Below, one piece after another: positions 31,184-41,962 of a DNA stretch of 64,000 nucleotides. Under the pieces are notes generated by a model. It saw only the letters and a program-made list of their open reading frames with translations. It was not told where the DNA came from and searched no databases. This DNA is from Polynucleobacter sp. MWH-S4W17 (lineage in GTDB: Bacteria; Pseudomonadota; Gammaproteobacteria; Burkholderiales; Burkholderiaceae), in the NCBI RefSeq assembly GCF_018687535.1, contig NZ_CP061295.1, positions 496,001 through 560,000 of the forward strand, written 5' to 3'. Numbering within the stretch: the stretch's first letter is position 1; each line of letters starts with the position of its first letter. Made by a program: the position numbers and the translations under genes.

Positions 31184-33781
31184 TTAAGCCCCTAAAGCCT
31201 CAAGTAGTTCAGTTTCTAGCTGGATCTGCAGCTTTGGATTCTTACCCAGGTTTGCTGCATCCAAGAGTAGGATATCTTCCACTCTTTCTCCCAGTGTATT
31301 AATCCTGGCAGTATGAATCGAGACCTGATGTTTCGCTAACACTCTGGAGATCGTATAGAGCAGGCCGGTACGGTCACTTGCAGAGAGTGCCAATGTGTAA
31401 TAGCGGCCACGATCATCCGGAACCATATGCACGCGTGGCTGAATTGGGAAAGTGCGCGACTGTCTTGAAAGACGGCCCATGCTTGGGTTAGGTAGTGGCT
31501 CCGCATTCGTTAAAGCCTCGGTCAACTCAAATTCAACGAGTTGAATAATGTCGCGATAGCTACCACCTTCATCTACCAGGTTGCTGCCTGAGATTTGGAA
31601 GGTGTCCAAAGCATAGCCGTGCCGTGTTGTATGAATGCGGGCATCCCAAATGGAGAAACCATGCCTTTCAAAGTAGGCGCAGATACGAGCAAATAAATCT
31701 TCTTGGTCTTTAACGTAAACAGCCACTTGCAAACCTTCACCAATGGGGGACAGTCTTGCCCTCACAATCGGTTGGTCGCTATTCACCTTGTTGTATAGAT
31801 GACGTGTGAGCCAAGCAATGTCAGATGAGTCCTGCCTTAAGAAGAAGGCTACATCTAATTGCTTCCATAAATCTTCATAAGATTCGTCATTGATGCCATA
31901 CAGACGTAATTTAGCTTTGGATTCTTCTTGGTGCTGCGCTAATTCTGATGAGGCATCTGTCTTGGCTCCGCCGAGCACTCTTAAGGTCGCGCGATAGAGA
32001 TCTTCCAGGAGCTTGCCTTTCCAGGCATTCCATACTTTAGGGCTGGTTCCACGCACGTCAGCCACAGTCAGCAAATAGAGTGCAGTCAGGTGGCGCTCAT
32101 CACCCACCTTTTTAGCAAATGCTCTTACTACATCTGGGTCGGTGATGTCTTGTTTCTGAGCGGTTTGACTCATGTTGAGATGCTCAGCAACCAACCAAAC
32201 TAATAGCTCAGTATCTTTTTTTTCTAAGCCGTGATCCTTGGCGAACTTGCGCATGTCGGCTCTGCCCAATTGAGAGTGATCACCGCCACGTCCTTTGGCA
32301 ATATCATGAAAGAGTGCGGCGATGACCAGTAACCAAGGTTTCTCAAAGTGAGCAATAAGGCTGCTGCAGAAAGGGAACTCATGCGTATGCTCAACCACCA
32401 TAAAGCGGCGTACATTCCGCAATACCATCAAGATATGTTGATCAACGGTGTACACGTGAAATAAGTCATGCTGCATCTGCCCAACAATCTTGCGGAAGGC
32501 TGGGAGGTAGCGACCTAGCACGCTGCTGCGATTCATGAGATGGAAGGCGCGACTGACGCCTTCGGGTTGCTTTAGCAACTTAATAAAGAGGGCTCTATTG
32601 ATCGGGTCGGCACGCCACTTGCTATCCATCTTGGTACGAGCGTTATAGAGAGCTCTAAAAATAGTTGCGGACAGACTCTTTACATTCGATGCTTGGGCAA
32701 ATACCAAGAAAGTTCTCAGAATCTGTTCAGGATGATTTTGAAAAAGCTGGGGATCGGTAATATCCAATACCCCTTGACGCTCAATAAAGTGCTCGTTACC
32801 TTCGCCTGGAATGGTGAGAATCGTTTTGGACTCTTGCGGAAAGAGCAGGGCTTCAATGTTTTGCAAGAGAACGTCATTCAATTGGGTTACTGCTTTAGCT
32901 GCCCAGTAGTAGCGACGCATGATGGCTTCGCTGGCTTGACGTGAAGATTCCTCTTTAATCCCCATCGATGCTGCTAATGCTGCTTGCAAATCAAATGCAA
33001 GAACGTCTTGCCTACGTCCCGCTAACAAATGGAGGTTGGCGCGCAGGGTTTCCAAGAAACGTTGATTGCGTTTGAGCTCAGTGAGTTCGCGCTGCGTCAC
33101 CAGACCAGCTTCATTGAGGTCCTTGAAGGTGTCCCCCAATAGCGCAGCCTTACTAACCCAGGTGATGACCTGTAAGTCACGCAAGCCCCCAGGACTCTCT
33201 TTGCAATTAGGTTCTAAAGAATAAGGGGTGTTTTGATATTTGTAATGACGCTGAATTTGTTCAGCTTGTTTGGCTTGAAAAAAGGCTTTTGGATCCATCG
33301 CCGCTTCAAAAGCTTTGGCAAAGTCCTTGAAGAGCTGCTTCTTGCCGCAAATGAGTCGCGCCTCTAAAAGGGAGGTACGCACTGTGATGTCTTGTTCTGA
33401 CTCAGAGATGCATTCAGCAACATTTCTGACTGAGGAGCCAATTTCTAATCCAGTATCCCAGCAGCTGGCAACAAATTGCTCAACTTGCTTTGAAAGGGCT
33501 CTAGCCTGTCCTTCATCAGCAGGCAGCAGAATCAGAATATCAATATCGGAGTAAGGAAAAAGTGCGCCCCTACCGAATCCGCCAACTGCGATTAAGGTGG
33601 CTTCATTATTTAAGCCGCAGCTATTCCAAAGATGGGAAAGGAGCTGATCGCTTAATTTAGAGAGTTGCTTAGTTAATTTACCAACAGACTGTGTTTTTCT
33701 AAACTCGTCGTAAGCAATTTCGCGAGCGGCACGTAGACTAGCTGCATCAATAACATTGCTAACTGCTTGCGACTGACTCAT
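31184..33781 (-). CDS. glnD: PII uridylyltransferase / uridylyl-removing enzyme GlnD
   Basis: The 865-residue bifunctional nitrogen sensor uridylylates PII proteins when glutamine is low and removes UMP when glutamine is high. The nucleotidyltransferase motif [19 protein letters not shown] (about 67-85) carries the catalytic aspartates. The HD domain for UMP removal shows [14 protein letters not shown] (about 490). Two C-terminal ACT domains (about 680-760 and 795-865) sense glutamine. Length is standard. It follows map by 4 bp, an arrangement common in Betaproteobacteria (map-glnD divergent from rpsB). Confidence 0.96.
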   Translation of the reverse strand: MSQSQAVSNVIDAASLRAAREIAYDEFRKTQSVGKLTKQLSKLSDQLLSHLWNSCGLNNEATLIAVGGFGRGALFPYSDIDILILLPADEGQARALSKQVEQFVASCWDTGLEIGSSVRNVAECISESEQDITVRTSLLEARLICGKKQLFKDFAKAFEAAMDPKAFFQAKQAEQIQRHYKYQNTPYSLEPNCKESPGGLRDLQVITWVSKAALLGDTFKDLNEAGLVTQRELTELKRNQRFLETLRANLHLLAGRRQDVLAFDLQAALAASMGIKEESSRQASEAIMRRYYWAAKAVTQLNDVLLQNIEALLFPQESKTILTIPGEGNEHFIERQGVLDITDPQLFQNHPEQILRTFLVFAQASNVKSLSATIFRALYNARTKMDSKWRADPINRALFIKLLKQPEGVSRAFHLMNRSSVLGRYLPAFRKIVGQMQHDLFHVYTVDQHILMVLRNVRRFMVVEHTHEFPFCSSLIAHFEKPWLLVIAALFHDIAKGRGGDHSQLGRADMRKFAKDHGLEKKDTELLVWLVAEHLNMSQTAQKQDITDPDVVRAFAKKVGDERHLTALYLLTVADVRGTSPKVWNAWKGKLLEDLYRATLRVLGGAKTDASSELAQHQEESKAKLRLYGINDESYEDLWKQLDVAFFLRQDSSDIAWLTRHLYNKVNSDQPIVRARLSPIGEGLQVAVYVKDQEDLFARICAYFERHGFSIWDARIHTTRHGYALDTFQISGSNLVDEGGSYRDIIQLVEFELTEALTNAEPLPNPSMGRLSRQSRTFPIQPRVHMVPDDRGRYYTLALSASDRTGLLYTISRVLAKHQVSIHTARINTLGERVEDILLLDAANLGKNPKLQIQLETELLEALGA

Positions 33782-33785
33782 TCTA

Positions 33786-34622
33786 TTAAGCGCTTACTAA
33801 TGTCGGTCTAAATGAAAGGCCTTTAACGCAATCAGGAGGTGGGTTGCTTCCTTCTGACCAAGTCAGCACTTCAACGCCTGTTGGGGTAACCAACAGCGTA
33901 TGCTCCCATTGGGCTGACAAGCTGCGGTCTTTTGTCTTCACGGTCCACTGGTCAGGCATGGTGCGAATATCTCGTTTGCCCGCGTTGATCATTGGCTCGA
34001 TCGTAAAGGTCATGCCGACTTCTAACTTTTCACCAGTACCTGGTTTGCCATAGTGAAGAATCTGTGGGTCTTGGTGGAATACTTTGCCAATGCCATGACC
34101 GCAGTATTCGCGCACGACTGAGTAACCTGCTTTTTCAGCGTGGGTCTGTATTACGTGACCGATATCGCCAAGTGATGCACCTGGTTTCACTTGAGCAATT
34201 CCTAACCACATGCACTCAAATGTGATTTGTGTAAGGCGTTTTGCCATGACAGAAACTTCGCCCACCATGAACATGCGACTAGTGTCGCCGTAGTAACCAT
34301 CGGGGGTAATAACGGTAATGTCTAAGTTCACAACATCACCATTTTTGAGAACCTTGTCGCCTGGAATTCCGTGGCAGATCACATCATTCACGGAAGTGCA
34401 GATGGATGCTGGAAAGGGAGGGTATCCAGGCGGCTGATAATTTAATGGAGCCGGAATGGTCTTTTGGACATCGCGCATGTATTCATGACAAATCCGATCC
34501 AATTCTCCCGTGGTAACTCCCGCCTTAACGTGGGGAGCCACATGGTCCAAAACTTCGCTAGCTAAGCGGCCAGCTTCGCGCATCCCAAGGATGTCTTTTT
34601 CTGCGGTAAATACACTATTCAT
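33786..34622 (-). CDS. map: Methionine aminopeptidase, type I
   Basis: The 278-residue di-metal enzyme removes the initiator methionine from nascent proteins. Metal ligands lie in [20 protein letters not shown] (two aspartates), [16 protein letters not shown] (histidine), TIEPMIN (glutamate) and QWEHTLLV (glutamate). [17 protein letters not shown] carries the substrate-binding histidine. Length fits proteobacterial Map. It is divergent from rpsB and precedes glnD with a 4-bp gap. Confidence 0.96.
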   Translation of the reverse strand: MNSVFTAEKDILGMREAGRLASEVLDHVAPHVKAGVTTGELDRICHEYMRDVQKTIPAPLNYQPPGYPPFPASICTSVNDVICHGIPGDKVLKNGDVVNLDITVITPDGYYGDTSRMFMVGEVSVMAKRLTQITFECMWLGIAQVKPGASLGDIGHVIQTHAEKAGYSVVREYCGHGIGKVFHQDPQILHYGKPGTGEKLEVGMTFTIEPMINAGKRDIRTMPDQWTVKTKDRSLSAQWEHTLLVTPTGVEVLTWSEGSNPPPDCVKGLSFRPTLVSA

Positions 34623-34776
34623 GCCTTGATTATCAACGACTTGGATAGTTTTGGCTTGGTCATATTGCCTAAATTTTAGGCAAATATCCCATTTTTGGGG
34701 CTTCTAGGGCCTATTTTGAGAGTTGACCCCTTTTATTGCTTGGGGGTGAGGGTGGCTAGAGCATTGATATTTAAGC

Positions 34777-34782
34777 TATAAT
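34777..34782 (+). promoter_or_regulatory. Candidate -10 box of rpsB-tsf
   Basis: A consensus TATAAT lies 109 bp before the rpsB ATG in the map/rpsB divergent region. No good -35 box is visible at 16-18 bp, so this may be an activator-dependent or weak -35 promoter. It would give a leader of about 100 nt. Confidence 0.45.
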
Positions 34783-34817
34783 TTTGGTCTCGGGTCTATT
34801 TTGGACTTGAAATCGCG

Positions 34818-34865
34818 AGTTGAGCCTTCCAGGGTGGCGTTTTTTAGCGCAGCTAGGACTCAACT
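34818..34865 (+). promoter_or_regulatory. Possible structured leader of rpsB
   Basis: AGTTGAG (34818-34824) and CTCAACT (34859-34865) can pair and enclose a G-rich/T-rich loop (GGGTGGCGTTTTTTAGCGC). This lies between the candidate promoter and the rpsB ribosome binding site. Leader control of rpsB by protein S2 is known in other Proteobacteria; that this hairpin does the same is inference. Confidence 0.4.
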
Positions 34866-34890
34866 TTAGAACCAACCCTTAGGAGAAGTT

Positions 34891-35640
34891 ATGTCAGTAA
34901 CTATGCGTCAAATGCTGGAAGCCGGTTGCCATTTTGGTCACCAAACTCGCTTCTGGTCACCAAAGATGGCCCCATTCATTTTCGGTCATCGCAACAAAAT
35001 CCACATCATCAACTTGGAAAAAACATTGCCAATGTTTCAGGACGCCCTGAAATTTGCAAAACAAGTTGCTTCTAATCGTGGCACTATTTTATTTGTTGGT
35101 ACTAAGCGTCAATCACGCGAGATCATTGCTGAAGAAGCTGCTCGTGCTGGTATGCCTTACATCGACAGCCGTTGGTTGGGTGGCACACTCACCAACTTCA
35201 AAACTGTTAAAGGTTCCCTCAAGCGTTTGAAAGACATGGCAGTTGCTAAAGAAGCTGGTGACTGGGAAAAGCTCTCCAAGAAAGAAGCTTTGACTAATGA
35301 CCGTGATCTCGACAAATTGCAAAAAGCACTTGGCGGTATTCAAGATTTGAATGGCGTTCCTGATGCAATTTTTGTAGTGGACGTTGGCTATCACAAGATT
35401 GCTATTACTGAAGCTAACAAGCTTGGTATTCCAGTAATCGCTGTTGTAGATACCAACCACTCACCAGAAGGTGTTGATTACATCATTCCTGGTAACGATG
35501 ACTCCAGCAAAGCGGTTCTCCTTTACGCACGCGGCATTGCAGATGCAATCCTCGAAGGCAAAGCTAACTCTGTTCAAGAAATCTTGACAGCAGTTAAAGA
35601 AGGCGAAGAAGAGTTTGTTGAAGAAGGGAAAGCTGAATAA
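34891..35640 (+). CDS. rpsB: 30S ribosomal protein S2
   Basis: The 249-residue small-subunit protein has family motifs from the first residues: [22 protein letters not shown], then [23 protein letters not shown] and [25 protein letters not shown]. Its C-terminus is rich in glutamate. AGGAG lies upstream of ATG 34891. The stop overlaps the tsf start (TAATG), the usual rpsB-tsf coupling. Confidence 0.98.
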   Translation: MSVTMRQMLEAGCHFGHQTRFWSPKMAPFIFGHRNKIHIINLEKTLPMFQDALKFAKQVASNRGTILFVGTKRQSREIIAEEAARAGMPYIDSRWLGGTLTNFKTVKGSLKRLKDMAVAKEAGDWEKLSKKEALTNDRDLDKLQKALGGIQDLNGVPDAIFVVDVGYHKIAITEANKLGIPVIAVVDTNHSPEGVDYIIPGNDDSSKAVLLYARGIADAILEGKANSVQEILTAVKEGEEEFVEEGKAE

Positions 35641-36524
35641 TGGCCGCTATTACCGCTGCAATGGTTGGCGACTTACGCGCCAAAACTGATGCTCCGATGA
35701 TGGAGTGCAAAAAAGCTTTGACTGAGGCTGATGGTGATATGGCTCGTGCAGAAGAAATTCTGCGTGTAAAGCTGGGTAGCAAAGCTGGTAAAGCAGCTTC
35801 TCGTGTTACGGCTGAAGGTATTGTTGCTACTTCTATCAATGGTACTACTGGTGCCTTGTTAGAAGTGAACTGCGAAACTGACTTCGTTTCTAAGAACGAC
35901 GATTTCTTGGCATTTGTAAATGACTGCGTGAAGTTGGTTGCTGAAAAGAACCCGGCTGACGTTGCTGCATTGTTAGCATTGCCATTGAATGGTCAAACTG
36001 TTGATGAGGTTCGTAGCGCACTGATCGGTAAGATCGGCGAGAACATCATGCCACGTCGCTTTAAGCGTTTTTCTGGTAGCAACAAGTTGGTTTCCTATCT
36101 CCATGGCGCTCGTATTGGTGTCATGGTTGAGTTCGAGGGTGACGAGACTGCTGCTAAGGATGTAGCAATGCACATTGCTGCAATGAAGCCAGTGGCCCTG
36201 TCTATGGCTGACGTTCCTGCTGAAGCAATTGCTGTTGAGCGAAGCGTTGCTGTTCAAAAAGCTGCTGAATCTGGTAAACCACCAGAAATCGTTGAAAAGA
36301 TGGTTGAAGGTTCTATTCAGAAGTACCTCAAAGAGGTTTCTTTGTTGAACCAAACTTTCGTTAAAAACGACAAGCAATCTGTAGAGCAAATGCTCAAGGC
36401 TGCAAATACAACAATCAAGGGTTTCACCATGTTTGTTGTAGGTGAGGGCATTGAGAAGCGTCAAGACGACTTTGCGGCTGAAGTAGCCGCACAAGTGGCT
36501 GCCGCTTCTAAAGCAACAGCTTAA
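35640..36524 (+). CDS. tsf: Elongation factor Ts
   Basis: The 294-residue nucleotide exchange factor recycles EF-Tu. The N-terminal UBA-like domain contains [26 protein letters not shown]. The EF-Tu contact motif [11 protein letters not shown] is at about residues 80-90, and core and coiled-coil regions follow. It overlaps rpsB by one base and ends before a strong terminator. Confidence 0.98.
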   Translation: MAAITAAMVGDLRAKTDAPMMECKKALTEADGDMARAEEILRVKLGSKAGKAASRVTAEGIVATSINGTTGALLEVNCETDFVSKNDDFLAFVNDCVKLVAEKNPADVAALLALPLNGQTVDEVRSALIGKIGENIMPRRFKRFSGSNKLVSYLHGARIGVMVEFEGDETAAKDVAMHIAAMKPVALSMADVPAEAIAVERSVAVQKAAESGKPPEIVEKMVEGSIQKYLKEVSLLNQTFVKNDKQSVEQMLKAANTTIKGFTMFVVGEGIEKRQDDFAAEVAAQVAAASKATA

Positions 36525-36564
36525 TAGGCTAGTTTGGGGCTTGCCCCACTGCTTGGTAATACCC

Positions 36565-36600
36565 AAAAGGGCATAGAAACCTTAGTTTCTGTGCCCTTTT
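36565..36600 (+). terminator. Rho-independent terminator of rpsB-tsf
   Basis: A 16-bp stem with one G-T pair (36565-36580 with 36585-36600) and a CTTA loop ends in a T-run. It lies 40 bp after tsf. Confidence 0.88.
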
Positions 36601-36622
36601 CTTTGATCCTTCTCAAGCCCTT

Positions 36623-36628
36623 TATAAT
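36623..36628 (+). promoter_or_regulatory. Candidate -10 box of pyrH cluster
   Basis: A perfect TATAAT lies between the tsf terminator and pyrH, 82 bp before the start. The -35 region is not clear. Its place after a terminator makes a fresh promoter here likely. Confidence 0.45.
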
Positions 36629-36709
36629 TTGGCAGAGATATTAAAAAGTGCTTAAAGATCAATAAGCTAAGTAAGTAAATTACTTGGCAAATTACGGAAA
36701 ATAAAAAAC

Positions 36710-37420
36710 ATGCCAGCCTACAAACGAGTCCTCCTAAAACTATCTGGTGAAGCCCTTATGGGCGATGATGCTTTTGGCATCAATCCAATCACTATCGATT
36801 CCATGGTTAAGGAAATCGCCGCTATTGTGAATATCGGAGTGGAGCTAGCGATTGTGATTGGCGGCGGAAATATTTTCCGCGGAGTTGCAGGTGGTGCCGC
36901 CGGCATGGATCGCGCAACTGCCGATTACATGGGTATGTTGGCAACCATGATGAATTCTTTAGCATTGCAAGATGCGTTGCGTCAAAAAGGTGTTGAAGCG
37001 CGCGTGCAATCTGCACTCCGTATGGATCAAGTGGTTGAGCCCTACATTCGTCCACGCGCAATTCGCGCGATGGGTGAAGGGAAAGTGGTTATTTTCGCAG
37101 CGGGTACTGGTAATCCATTCTTCACTACTGATACTGCTGCCGCTCTGCGTGGGGCTGAGATGGGTGTCGAGATTATGCTCAAAGCAACGAAGGTGGATGG
37201 TATTTACAGTGCCGATCCAGTAAAAGATCCAACTGCCACCTTATATAAAACCATTACGTTTGACGAAGCATTAATCAAGAATCTGCAAGTCATGGATGCA
37301 ACTGCATTTGCATTGTGCCGCGATCGCAAATTACCAATCAAAGTATTTTCAATTCTCAAGCCAGGCGCATTAATGCGTGTAGTGCAAGGTGAACCTGAAG
37401 GTACTTTAGTACACGTTTAA
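36710..37420 (+). CDS. pyrH: Uridylate kinase
   Basis: The 236-residue hexameric UMP kinase makes UDP for pyrimidine nucleotide synthesis. It shows the amino-acid-kinase fold with [14 protein letters not shown] at the N-terminus, [10 protein letters not shown] (about 51-60), [19 protein letters not shown] (about 130-148) and the [15 protein letters not shown] loop. Length is standard. It opens the long pyrH-to-rnhB cluster and is followed by frr after 11 bp. Confidence 0.97.
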   Translation: MPAYKRVLLKLSGEALMGDDAFGINPITIDSMVKEIAAIVNIGVELAIVIGGGNIFRGVAGGAAGMDRATADYMGMLATMMNSLALQDALRQKGVEARVQSALRMDQVVEPYIRPRAIRAMGEGKVVIFAAGTGNPFFTTDTAAALRGAEMGVEIMLKATKVDGIYSADPVKDPTATLYKTITFDEALIKNLQVMDATAFALCRDRKLPIKVFSILKPGALMRVVQGEPEGTLVHV

Positions 37421-37431
37421 TAGGAGGCCTG

Positions 37432-37992
37432 ATGTCCGCAGCAGAAATTAAAACCAATACCGATCAAAAGATGCAAAAGTCTCTTGAGGCTTTGAAGACC
37501 AATTTAGCCAAGATTCGCTCTGGCCGTGCTAACCCAGGAATTCTGGAGCATATTCAGGTGGATTACTACGGTAATCCAACACCATTAAGTCAGGTTGCCA
37601 GCCTAGGCTTAGCGGATGCGCGCACCATTAATGTTCAACCATTTGAAAAGACGATGGTTGCGGTTATTGAAAAAGCGATTCGTGATTCAGACTTGGGTCT
37701 AAATCCAGCCTCTCAAGGCACGGTAATCCGCGTGCCAATGCCTGCTTTGACTGAAGAGCGTCGCCGCGACCTCACTAAGGTTGTGAAGAATGAGGGCGAA
37801 GAAACTAAGATTGCTGTTCGTAATTTACGTCGCGACGCGAATGAGCATTTAAAGCGTCTCACTAAGGATAAAGAAATTTCCGAAGATGAAGAGCGTCGCG
37901 CTACTGATGACATACAGAAGATGACGGATAAAGCAGTGATCGATGTCGATAAGATCGTTTCTGAAAAAGAAAAAGAAATCATGACGGTTTAA
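37432..37992 (+). CDS. frr: Ribosome recycling factor
   Basis: The 186-residue protein splits post-termination ribosomes together with EF-G. It has [23 protein letters not shown], the [14 protein letters not shown] region, [19 protein letters not shown] and a basic helical C-terminus, all standard for RRF. AGGAGG precedes the ATG at 37432. Confidence 0.98.
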   Translation: MSAAEIKTNTDQKMQKSLEALKTNLAKIRSGRANPGILEHIQVDYYGNPTPLSQVASLGLADARTINVQPFEKTMVAVIEKAIRDSDLGLNPASQGTVIRVPMPALTEERRRDLTKVVKNEGEETKIAVRNLRRDANEHLKRLTKDKEISEDEERRATDDIQKMTDKAVIDVDKIVSEKEKEIMTV

Positions 37993-38015
37993 GGCCGTTA
38001 TGTATTTTAGCCCCC

Positions 38016-38789
38016 ATGACTCAACACTCTAGTTCCACCCTAGCCATCCCAGAGGTAAGTGCTATACCTCGCCATGTGGCGATCATCATGGATGGTAATG
38101 GGCGTTGGGCTAGTAAGCGCATGATGCCTCGCGTTGCGGGGCACTCAGAAGGTTTGAGCGCTGTGCGAAAAATCGTTGAAGAATGCCGCAAGCTTGGTGT
38201 TGAATACCTTACTGTATTTGCCTTTAGTTCAGAGAACTGGCGACGCCCACCAGAAGAGGTAGGTTTCTTAATGAAGTTATTCCTGAAGTCACTGAAGGGT
38301 GAAGTGTCTCGTTTGGCGGAAAATGATATTGCTTTGCGTTTAATTGGCGACTTGAGCCGTTTTGATTCTGCTATCCAGGAGATGGTGCAATTCTCAGAAC
38401 AAAAGACTGCCGGGTGCAAAGGGTTAACTTTTACGATTGCTGCTAACTATGGTGGTCGCTGGGATATCTTGCAGGCAATGCGCCAATGCCTTTCTGCTAA
38501 TCCCAATTTAAAGCCAGAACAGGTTACTGAAGAATTGCTTCAGCCGCATCTTTCAATGGCTTACGCACCAGAGCCGGATTTGTTTATTCGTACCGGTGGT
38601 GAGCAGCGTGTAAGCAATTTCTTGTTATGGCAGCTTGCATACACCGAGCTGTACTTCACAGATATTTTGTGGCCTGACTTTGATGAAAAAGAATTGCACA
38701 AGGCGTTTGACTGGTTTAGCCAGCGCGAGCGCCGTTTTGGTCGTACCAGTGCTCAGCTTGCATCTCAAGCCGTGAGCGATGCAGTTTGA
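38016..38789 (+). CDS. uppS: Undecaprenyl diphosphate synthase
   Basis: The 257-residue cis-prenyltransferase makes the C55 lipid carrier for peptidoglycan and O-antigen. The catalytic aspartate lies in [14 protein letters not shown] (about 26-39). [15 protein letters not shown] and the C-terminal [20 protein letters not shown], with [13 protein letters not shown], are the other conserved blocks. It lies between frr and cdsA. Confidence 0.97.
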   Translation: MTQHSSSTLAIPEVSAIPRHVAIIMDGNGRWASKRMMPRVAGHSEGLSAVRKIVEECRKLGVEYLTVFAFSSENWRRPPEEVGFLMKLFLKSLKGEVSRLAENDIALRLIGDLSRFDSAIQEMVQFSEQKTAGCKGLTFTIAANYGGRWDILQAMRQCLSANPNLKPEQVTEELLQPHLSMAYAPEPDLFIRTGGEQRVSNFLLWQLAYTELYFTDILWPDFDEKELHKAFDWFSQRERRFGRTSAQLASQAVSDAV

Positions 38790-38817
38790 CGCTGCTAATT
38801 ACTAAGTTTAATTCCCC

Positions 38818-39645
38818 ATGTTAAAAACCCGAGTCATTACCGCCCTTGTTCTATTGGCGGTATTGCTGCCTATTCTATTTTTACTCCCCGCAATGTACAT
38901 TGGCGTATTCTTTTTGGTGGCATTGTTGGCCGCTGCTTGGGAGTGGAGTCGCTTATTAGCGCCTGAGGCAGGACGTGCTGCCTGGCTATACGCATTATTT
39001 TGCTTGGCCATTATTTTGTTTTTTCTAGGCATGCAGAATGCCTCCTGGCAATTCGCTTTATTACTTCTAGCTGTCATTTTCTGGTTCTTTATTGCGCCAT
39101 TTATATTAGCCAAAGGCATGAATCTTTCGCTGGAAAAGCTGCGACCTTTTTATGTGGTGCTCGGCTTCATTTTATTGCCAGCCACTTGGTTTGCATTGGT
39201 GTTCTTACGTGAGTTAGGCCTGATCTTTTTGCTTAGTAGTATGGCTCTAGTGTGGATTGCCGATATTGGCGCTTACTTTGTTGGTAAGGCGTTTGGTAAA
39301 CACAAGCTTGCCGTGCAAATTAGTCCGGGTAAATCGATTGAAGGTGCTATCGGCGGTTTAATACTTTGCTATGTTTATGCATTCTTGTGCGTTTACTTTT
39401 TGCCTTTTGAATCGACTTTGTTTGGCGCCTGGGCCATTCGCTTTGGTTGGGTTCCCATGTTCCTCATGGTGACGGTATTAACGGCCTTCAGTATTTTTGG
39501 GGACTTATTTGAGTCTCAGTTAAAGCGTTTAGCTGGCGTCAAAGACTCCAGTCATTTATTGCCAGGACATGGTGGCGTATTGGATCGGGTAGATGCTTTG
39601 ATTCCGGCAATGCCCATCGCAGCGCTCTTGGCCGGATTTGTGTAA
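38818..39645 (+). CDS. cdsA: Phosphatidate cytidylyltransferase
   Basis: The 275-residue inner-membrane enzyme makes CDP-diacylglycerol for phospholipid synthesis. About eight hydrophobic segments are visible. The C-terminal family signature runs from [20 protein letters not shown] to [12 protein letters not shown] (about 222-258) and carries the acidic metal-binding residues. Its stop overlaps the dxr start (TAATG). Confidence 0.96.
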   Translation: MLKTRVITALVLLAVLLPILFLLPAMYIGVFFLVALLAAAWEWSRLLAPEAGRAAWLYALFCLAIILFFLGMQNASWQFALLLLAVIFWFFIAPFILAKGMNLSLEKLRPFYVVLGFILLPATWFALVFLRELGLIFLLSSMALVWIADIGAYFVGKAFGKHKLAVQISPGKSIEGAIGGLILCYVYAFLCVYFLPFESTLFGAWAIRFGWVPMFLMVTVLTAFSIFGDLFESQLKRLAGVKDSSHLLPGHGGVLDRVDALIPAMPIAALLAGFV

Positions 39646-40841
39646 TGCCAGTCAAGCAGGTCGCTATCCTAGGCTCTACTGGCTCCATCGGCGTTAATAC
39701 GCTCGATGTGATTCGTGCCCACCCAGATCGCTTTAGGGTAGTCGCACTTACCGCAGCAAAGCAGGTAGATTTGCTGGCTGAGCAATGTGCTGAATTTAGA
39801 CCCAATATTGCGGTAGTAGCGGATGCTGATGGCGCCGCTCGCTTAAGTAAGATTTTGCTCGAGAAAAAAATCAATACCCAGGTCTTGCATGGACCGCAAG
39901 CTTTAGTTGGCGCTGTTACTGAATCGAATTGCGATACCGTTATGGCTGCGATTGTAGGTGCCGCAGGATTGGTGCCTACCTTGGCTGCTGCAAAAGCTGG
40001 CAAAAGAGTGTTACTCGCCAATAAAGAAGCCTTGGTGATGTCTGGCGATTTGTTTATGCAGGCGATGAAGGCGGGGGGCGGAGAATTACTGCCAATCGAT
40101 AGTGAGCACAATGCCATCTTTCAGTGTCTACCAAATCAATTTTCTAAAGCCCCTAATCCGAGTTTGGGGGTTGAAGAGCTATGGTTGACTGCCTCCGGTG
40201 GACCATTCAGAAATACGCCACTTGATCAATTGGCCAGCATTACTCCCGAGCAAGCTTGCGCACATCCGAACTGGGTGATGGGCAGAAAAATTTCGGTTGA
40301 TTCTGCAACGATGATGAACAAAGGCCTTGAAGTGATCGAGGCGTTTTGGTTGTTTGGTTTGCCTTTAGAAAAAATTAAAGTATTAATCCATCCGCAAAGC
40401 GTTGTGCATTCAATGGTTCGTTATCGTGACGGTTCTGTGCTTGCTCAACTGGGTCAGCCCGATATGCGAACTCCTATTGCTTATGGTCTAGCATGGCCAG
40501 AGCGTATCGAAGCAGGTGTAGCCCCGCTCAGTTTGACGCAGTTGGCAAACTTAAGTTTTACTGATCCAGAGCTAGAACGTTTCCCTTGTCTTTCTTTGGC
40601 GTTTGCTGCTGCTAAGGCTGGTGGTACTGCACCGGCTGTTCTGAATGCTGCTAATGAAATTGCAGTAGCAGCATTCTTAGATGAAGGTCTGCCGTATTTA
40701 CAAATTCCGCATGTAGTGGAGAGCGTGTTGAACTCTATTTCTTCCGTCAATGCAGACTCGCTAGAATTAATTTTGGATGTGGATGCTCGTGCTCGTCAGG
40801 CGGCACAAGTGGTAGTGAAGGATATTCTTTGCAGGCATTAA
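39645..40841 (+). CDS. dxr: 1-deoxy-D-xylulose 5-phosphate reductoisomerase
   Basis: The 398-residue enzyme catalyses the first committed step of the MEP isoprenoid pathway. The NADPH-binding motif [15 protein letters not shown] is at residues 8-22. [26 protein letters not shown] (metal and substrate residues), [21 protein letters not shown] and [11 protein letters not shown] follow in the usual order. It supplies precursors to UppS, encoded nearby. The 3' end overlaps rseP. Confidence 0.97.
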   Translation: MPVKQVAILGSTGSIGVNTLDVIRAHPDRFRVVALTAAKQVDLLAEQCAEFRPNIAVVADADGAARLSKILLEKKINTQVLHGPQALVGAVTESNCDTVMAAIVGAAGLVPTLAAAKAGKRVLLANKEALVMSGDLFMQAMKAGGGELLPIDSEHNAIFQCLPNQFSKAPNPSLGVEELWLTASGGPFRNTPLDQLASITPEQACAHPNWVMGRKISVDSATMMNKGLEVIEAFWLFGLPLEKIKVLIHPQSVVHSMVRYRDGSVLAQLGQPDMRTPIAYGLAWPERIEAGVAPLSLTQLANLSFTDPELERFPCLSLAFAAAKAGGTAPAVLNAANEIAVAAFLDEGLPYLQIPHVVESVLNSISSVNADSLELILDVDARARQAAQVVVKDILCRH

Positions 40842-41962
40842 TTACTCTTGCAGCTTTTTTGTTAACCCTGGGCGTGTTGGTTAGCTTTCATGAGTTCGGC
40901 CATTTTTTTGCAGCTCGCTGTTGCGGGGTTCGAGTCCTTCGCTTTGCTGTTGGCTTTGGTAAACCGTTATTCACTTACCGCGCAAAAAATAAAACAGAGT
41001 GGGTATTGGCTGCAATCCCATTGGGCGGCTATGTGAAATTGCTCGATGGTCGAGATCGTCAGCAAGTGATTGCTCCCGCTGATGAATCTGAAGCGTTTGA
41101 TCAAAAGTCCTTATGGCAGAGATCTTTGATTGTGGCCGCGGGCCCATTAGCCAATTTCTTTTTAGCGATTGTCTTTTTTGCCCTGATCTATATTTCTGGC
41201 GCCCCACAATTACCAGCCGTTCTGCAAAACCCCCCTGAGCATTCTGTTGCTGCCAAGCTGGGGGTAATAGCGGGTGATCGGGTAATTGGTTGGCAGAATT
41301 TGGGGTCTGAAGAGGGTGGCACGCCCCTTTTGGGGGATTTTGACCCCGTACCGAGTTGGAATGCCTTGCGCTGGAGCTTGATGGATGCGCTTACCGGAGC
41401 GGGAGGATTTGCTCTAGAGTTAGAAACGCCTACTGGTGGAAGCTCAATAAAGTCCTTTCATGCTAATGAGTTACCCAAAATTAGCCCTCATCAGGATCCG
41501 ATATTGGCCCTGGGCATTCTGCCTGCACTAACACCGCTGGCGCAATGGCAGGACCTGAAATTAGGGCCGGTAGACGCCCTCATTTTTGCCACAAAGAGGG
41601 TGTGGGTAATTACGAAGGTTTCTGCAAGGCTAATGGCTGGTTTGTTTACCGGCAATACCTCCTTAAAACAGCTGGGTGGACCCCTCAGTATTGCGGACAT
41701 GGCTGGGAAATCAGCCCAGGTAGGGTGGCAGCCATTTTTGGCCTTTTTGGCACTTATGAGCATTAGCATTGGTTTGTTGAATTTGCTCCCCTTTCCGATG
41801 CTTGATGGGGGTCAGCTACTGTATGATGCATGGGAGTTGGTCGCTGGTAAGCAGATTTCGACATCAACGCAGGAGCGCCTCCAAAAAGTGGGCTTTATTT
41901 TGCTGATCTCTATGTCATTACTGGCCTTGTTTAACGATTTACAACGCTATATTTCGCCTTGA
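40829..41962 (+). CDS. rseP: Site-2 intramembrane metalloprotease RseP
   Basis: The 377-residue inner-membrane protease cleaves anti-sigma factors such as RseA in the envelope stress response. The zinc motif HEFGH lies at about residues 21-25 in the first membrane segment. One PDZ-like domain region is seen (about 120-230), shorter than the two in E. coli. The second conserved motif [13 protein letters not shown] (about 312-324) supplies the remaining ligand. The TTG start at 40829 overlaps dxr by 13 bp and has AAGGA six bases upstream. Confidence 0.95.
   Translation: MQALITLAAFLLTLGVLVSFHEFGHFFAARCCGVRVLRFAVGFGKPLFTYRAKNKTEWVLAAIPLGGYVKLLDGRDRQQVIAPADESEAFDQKSLWQRSLIVAAGPLANFFLAIVFFALIYISGAPQLPAVLQNPPEHSVAAKLGVIAGDRVIGWQNLGSEEGGTPLLGDFDPVPSWNALRWSLMDALTGAGGFALELETPTGGSSIKSFHANELPKISPHQDPILALGILPALTPLAQWQDLKLGPVDALIFATKRVWVITKVSARLMAGLFTGNTSLKQLGGPLSIADMAGKSAQVGWQPFLAFLALMSISIGLLNLLPFPMLDGGQLLYDAWELVAGKQISTSTQERLQKVGFILLISMSLLALFNDLQRYISP

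Noticed and set aside
34723-34751. TTGACC as the -35 box of rpsB
   Set aside because: No -10-like sequence lies 16-18 bp after it; the good TATAAT at 34777 is too far away.
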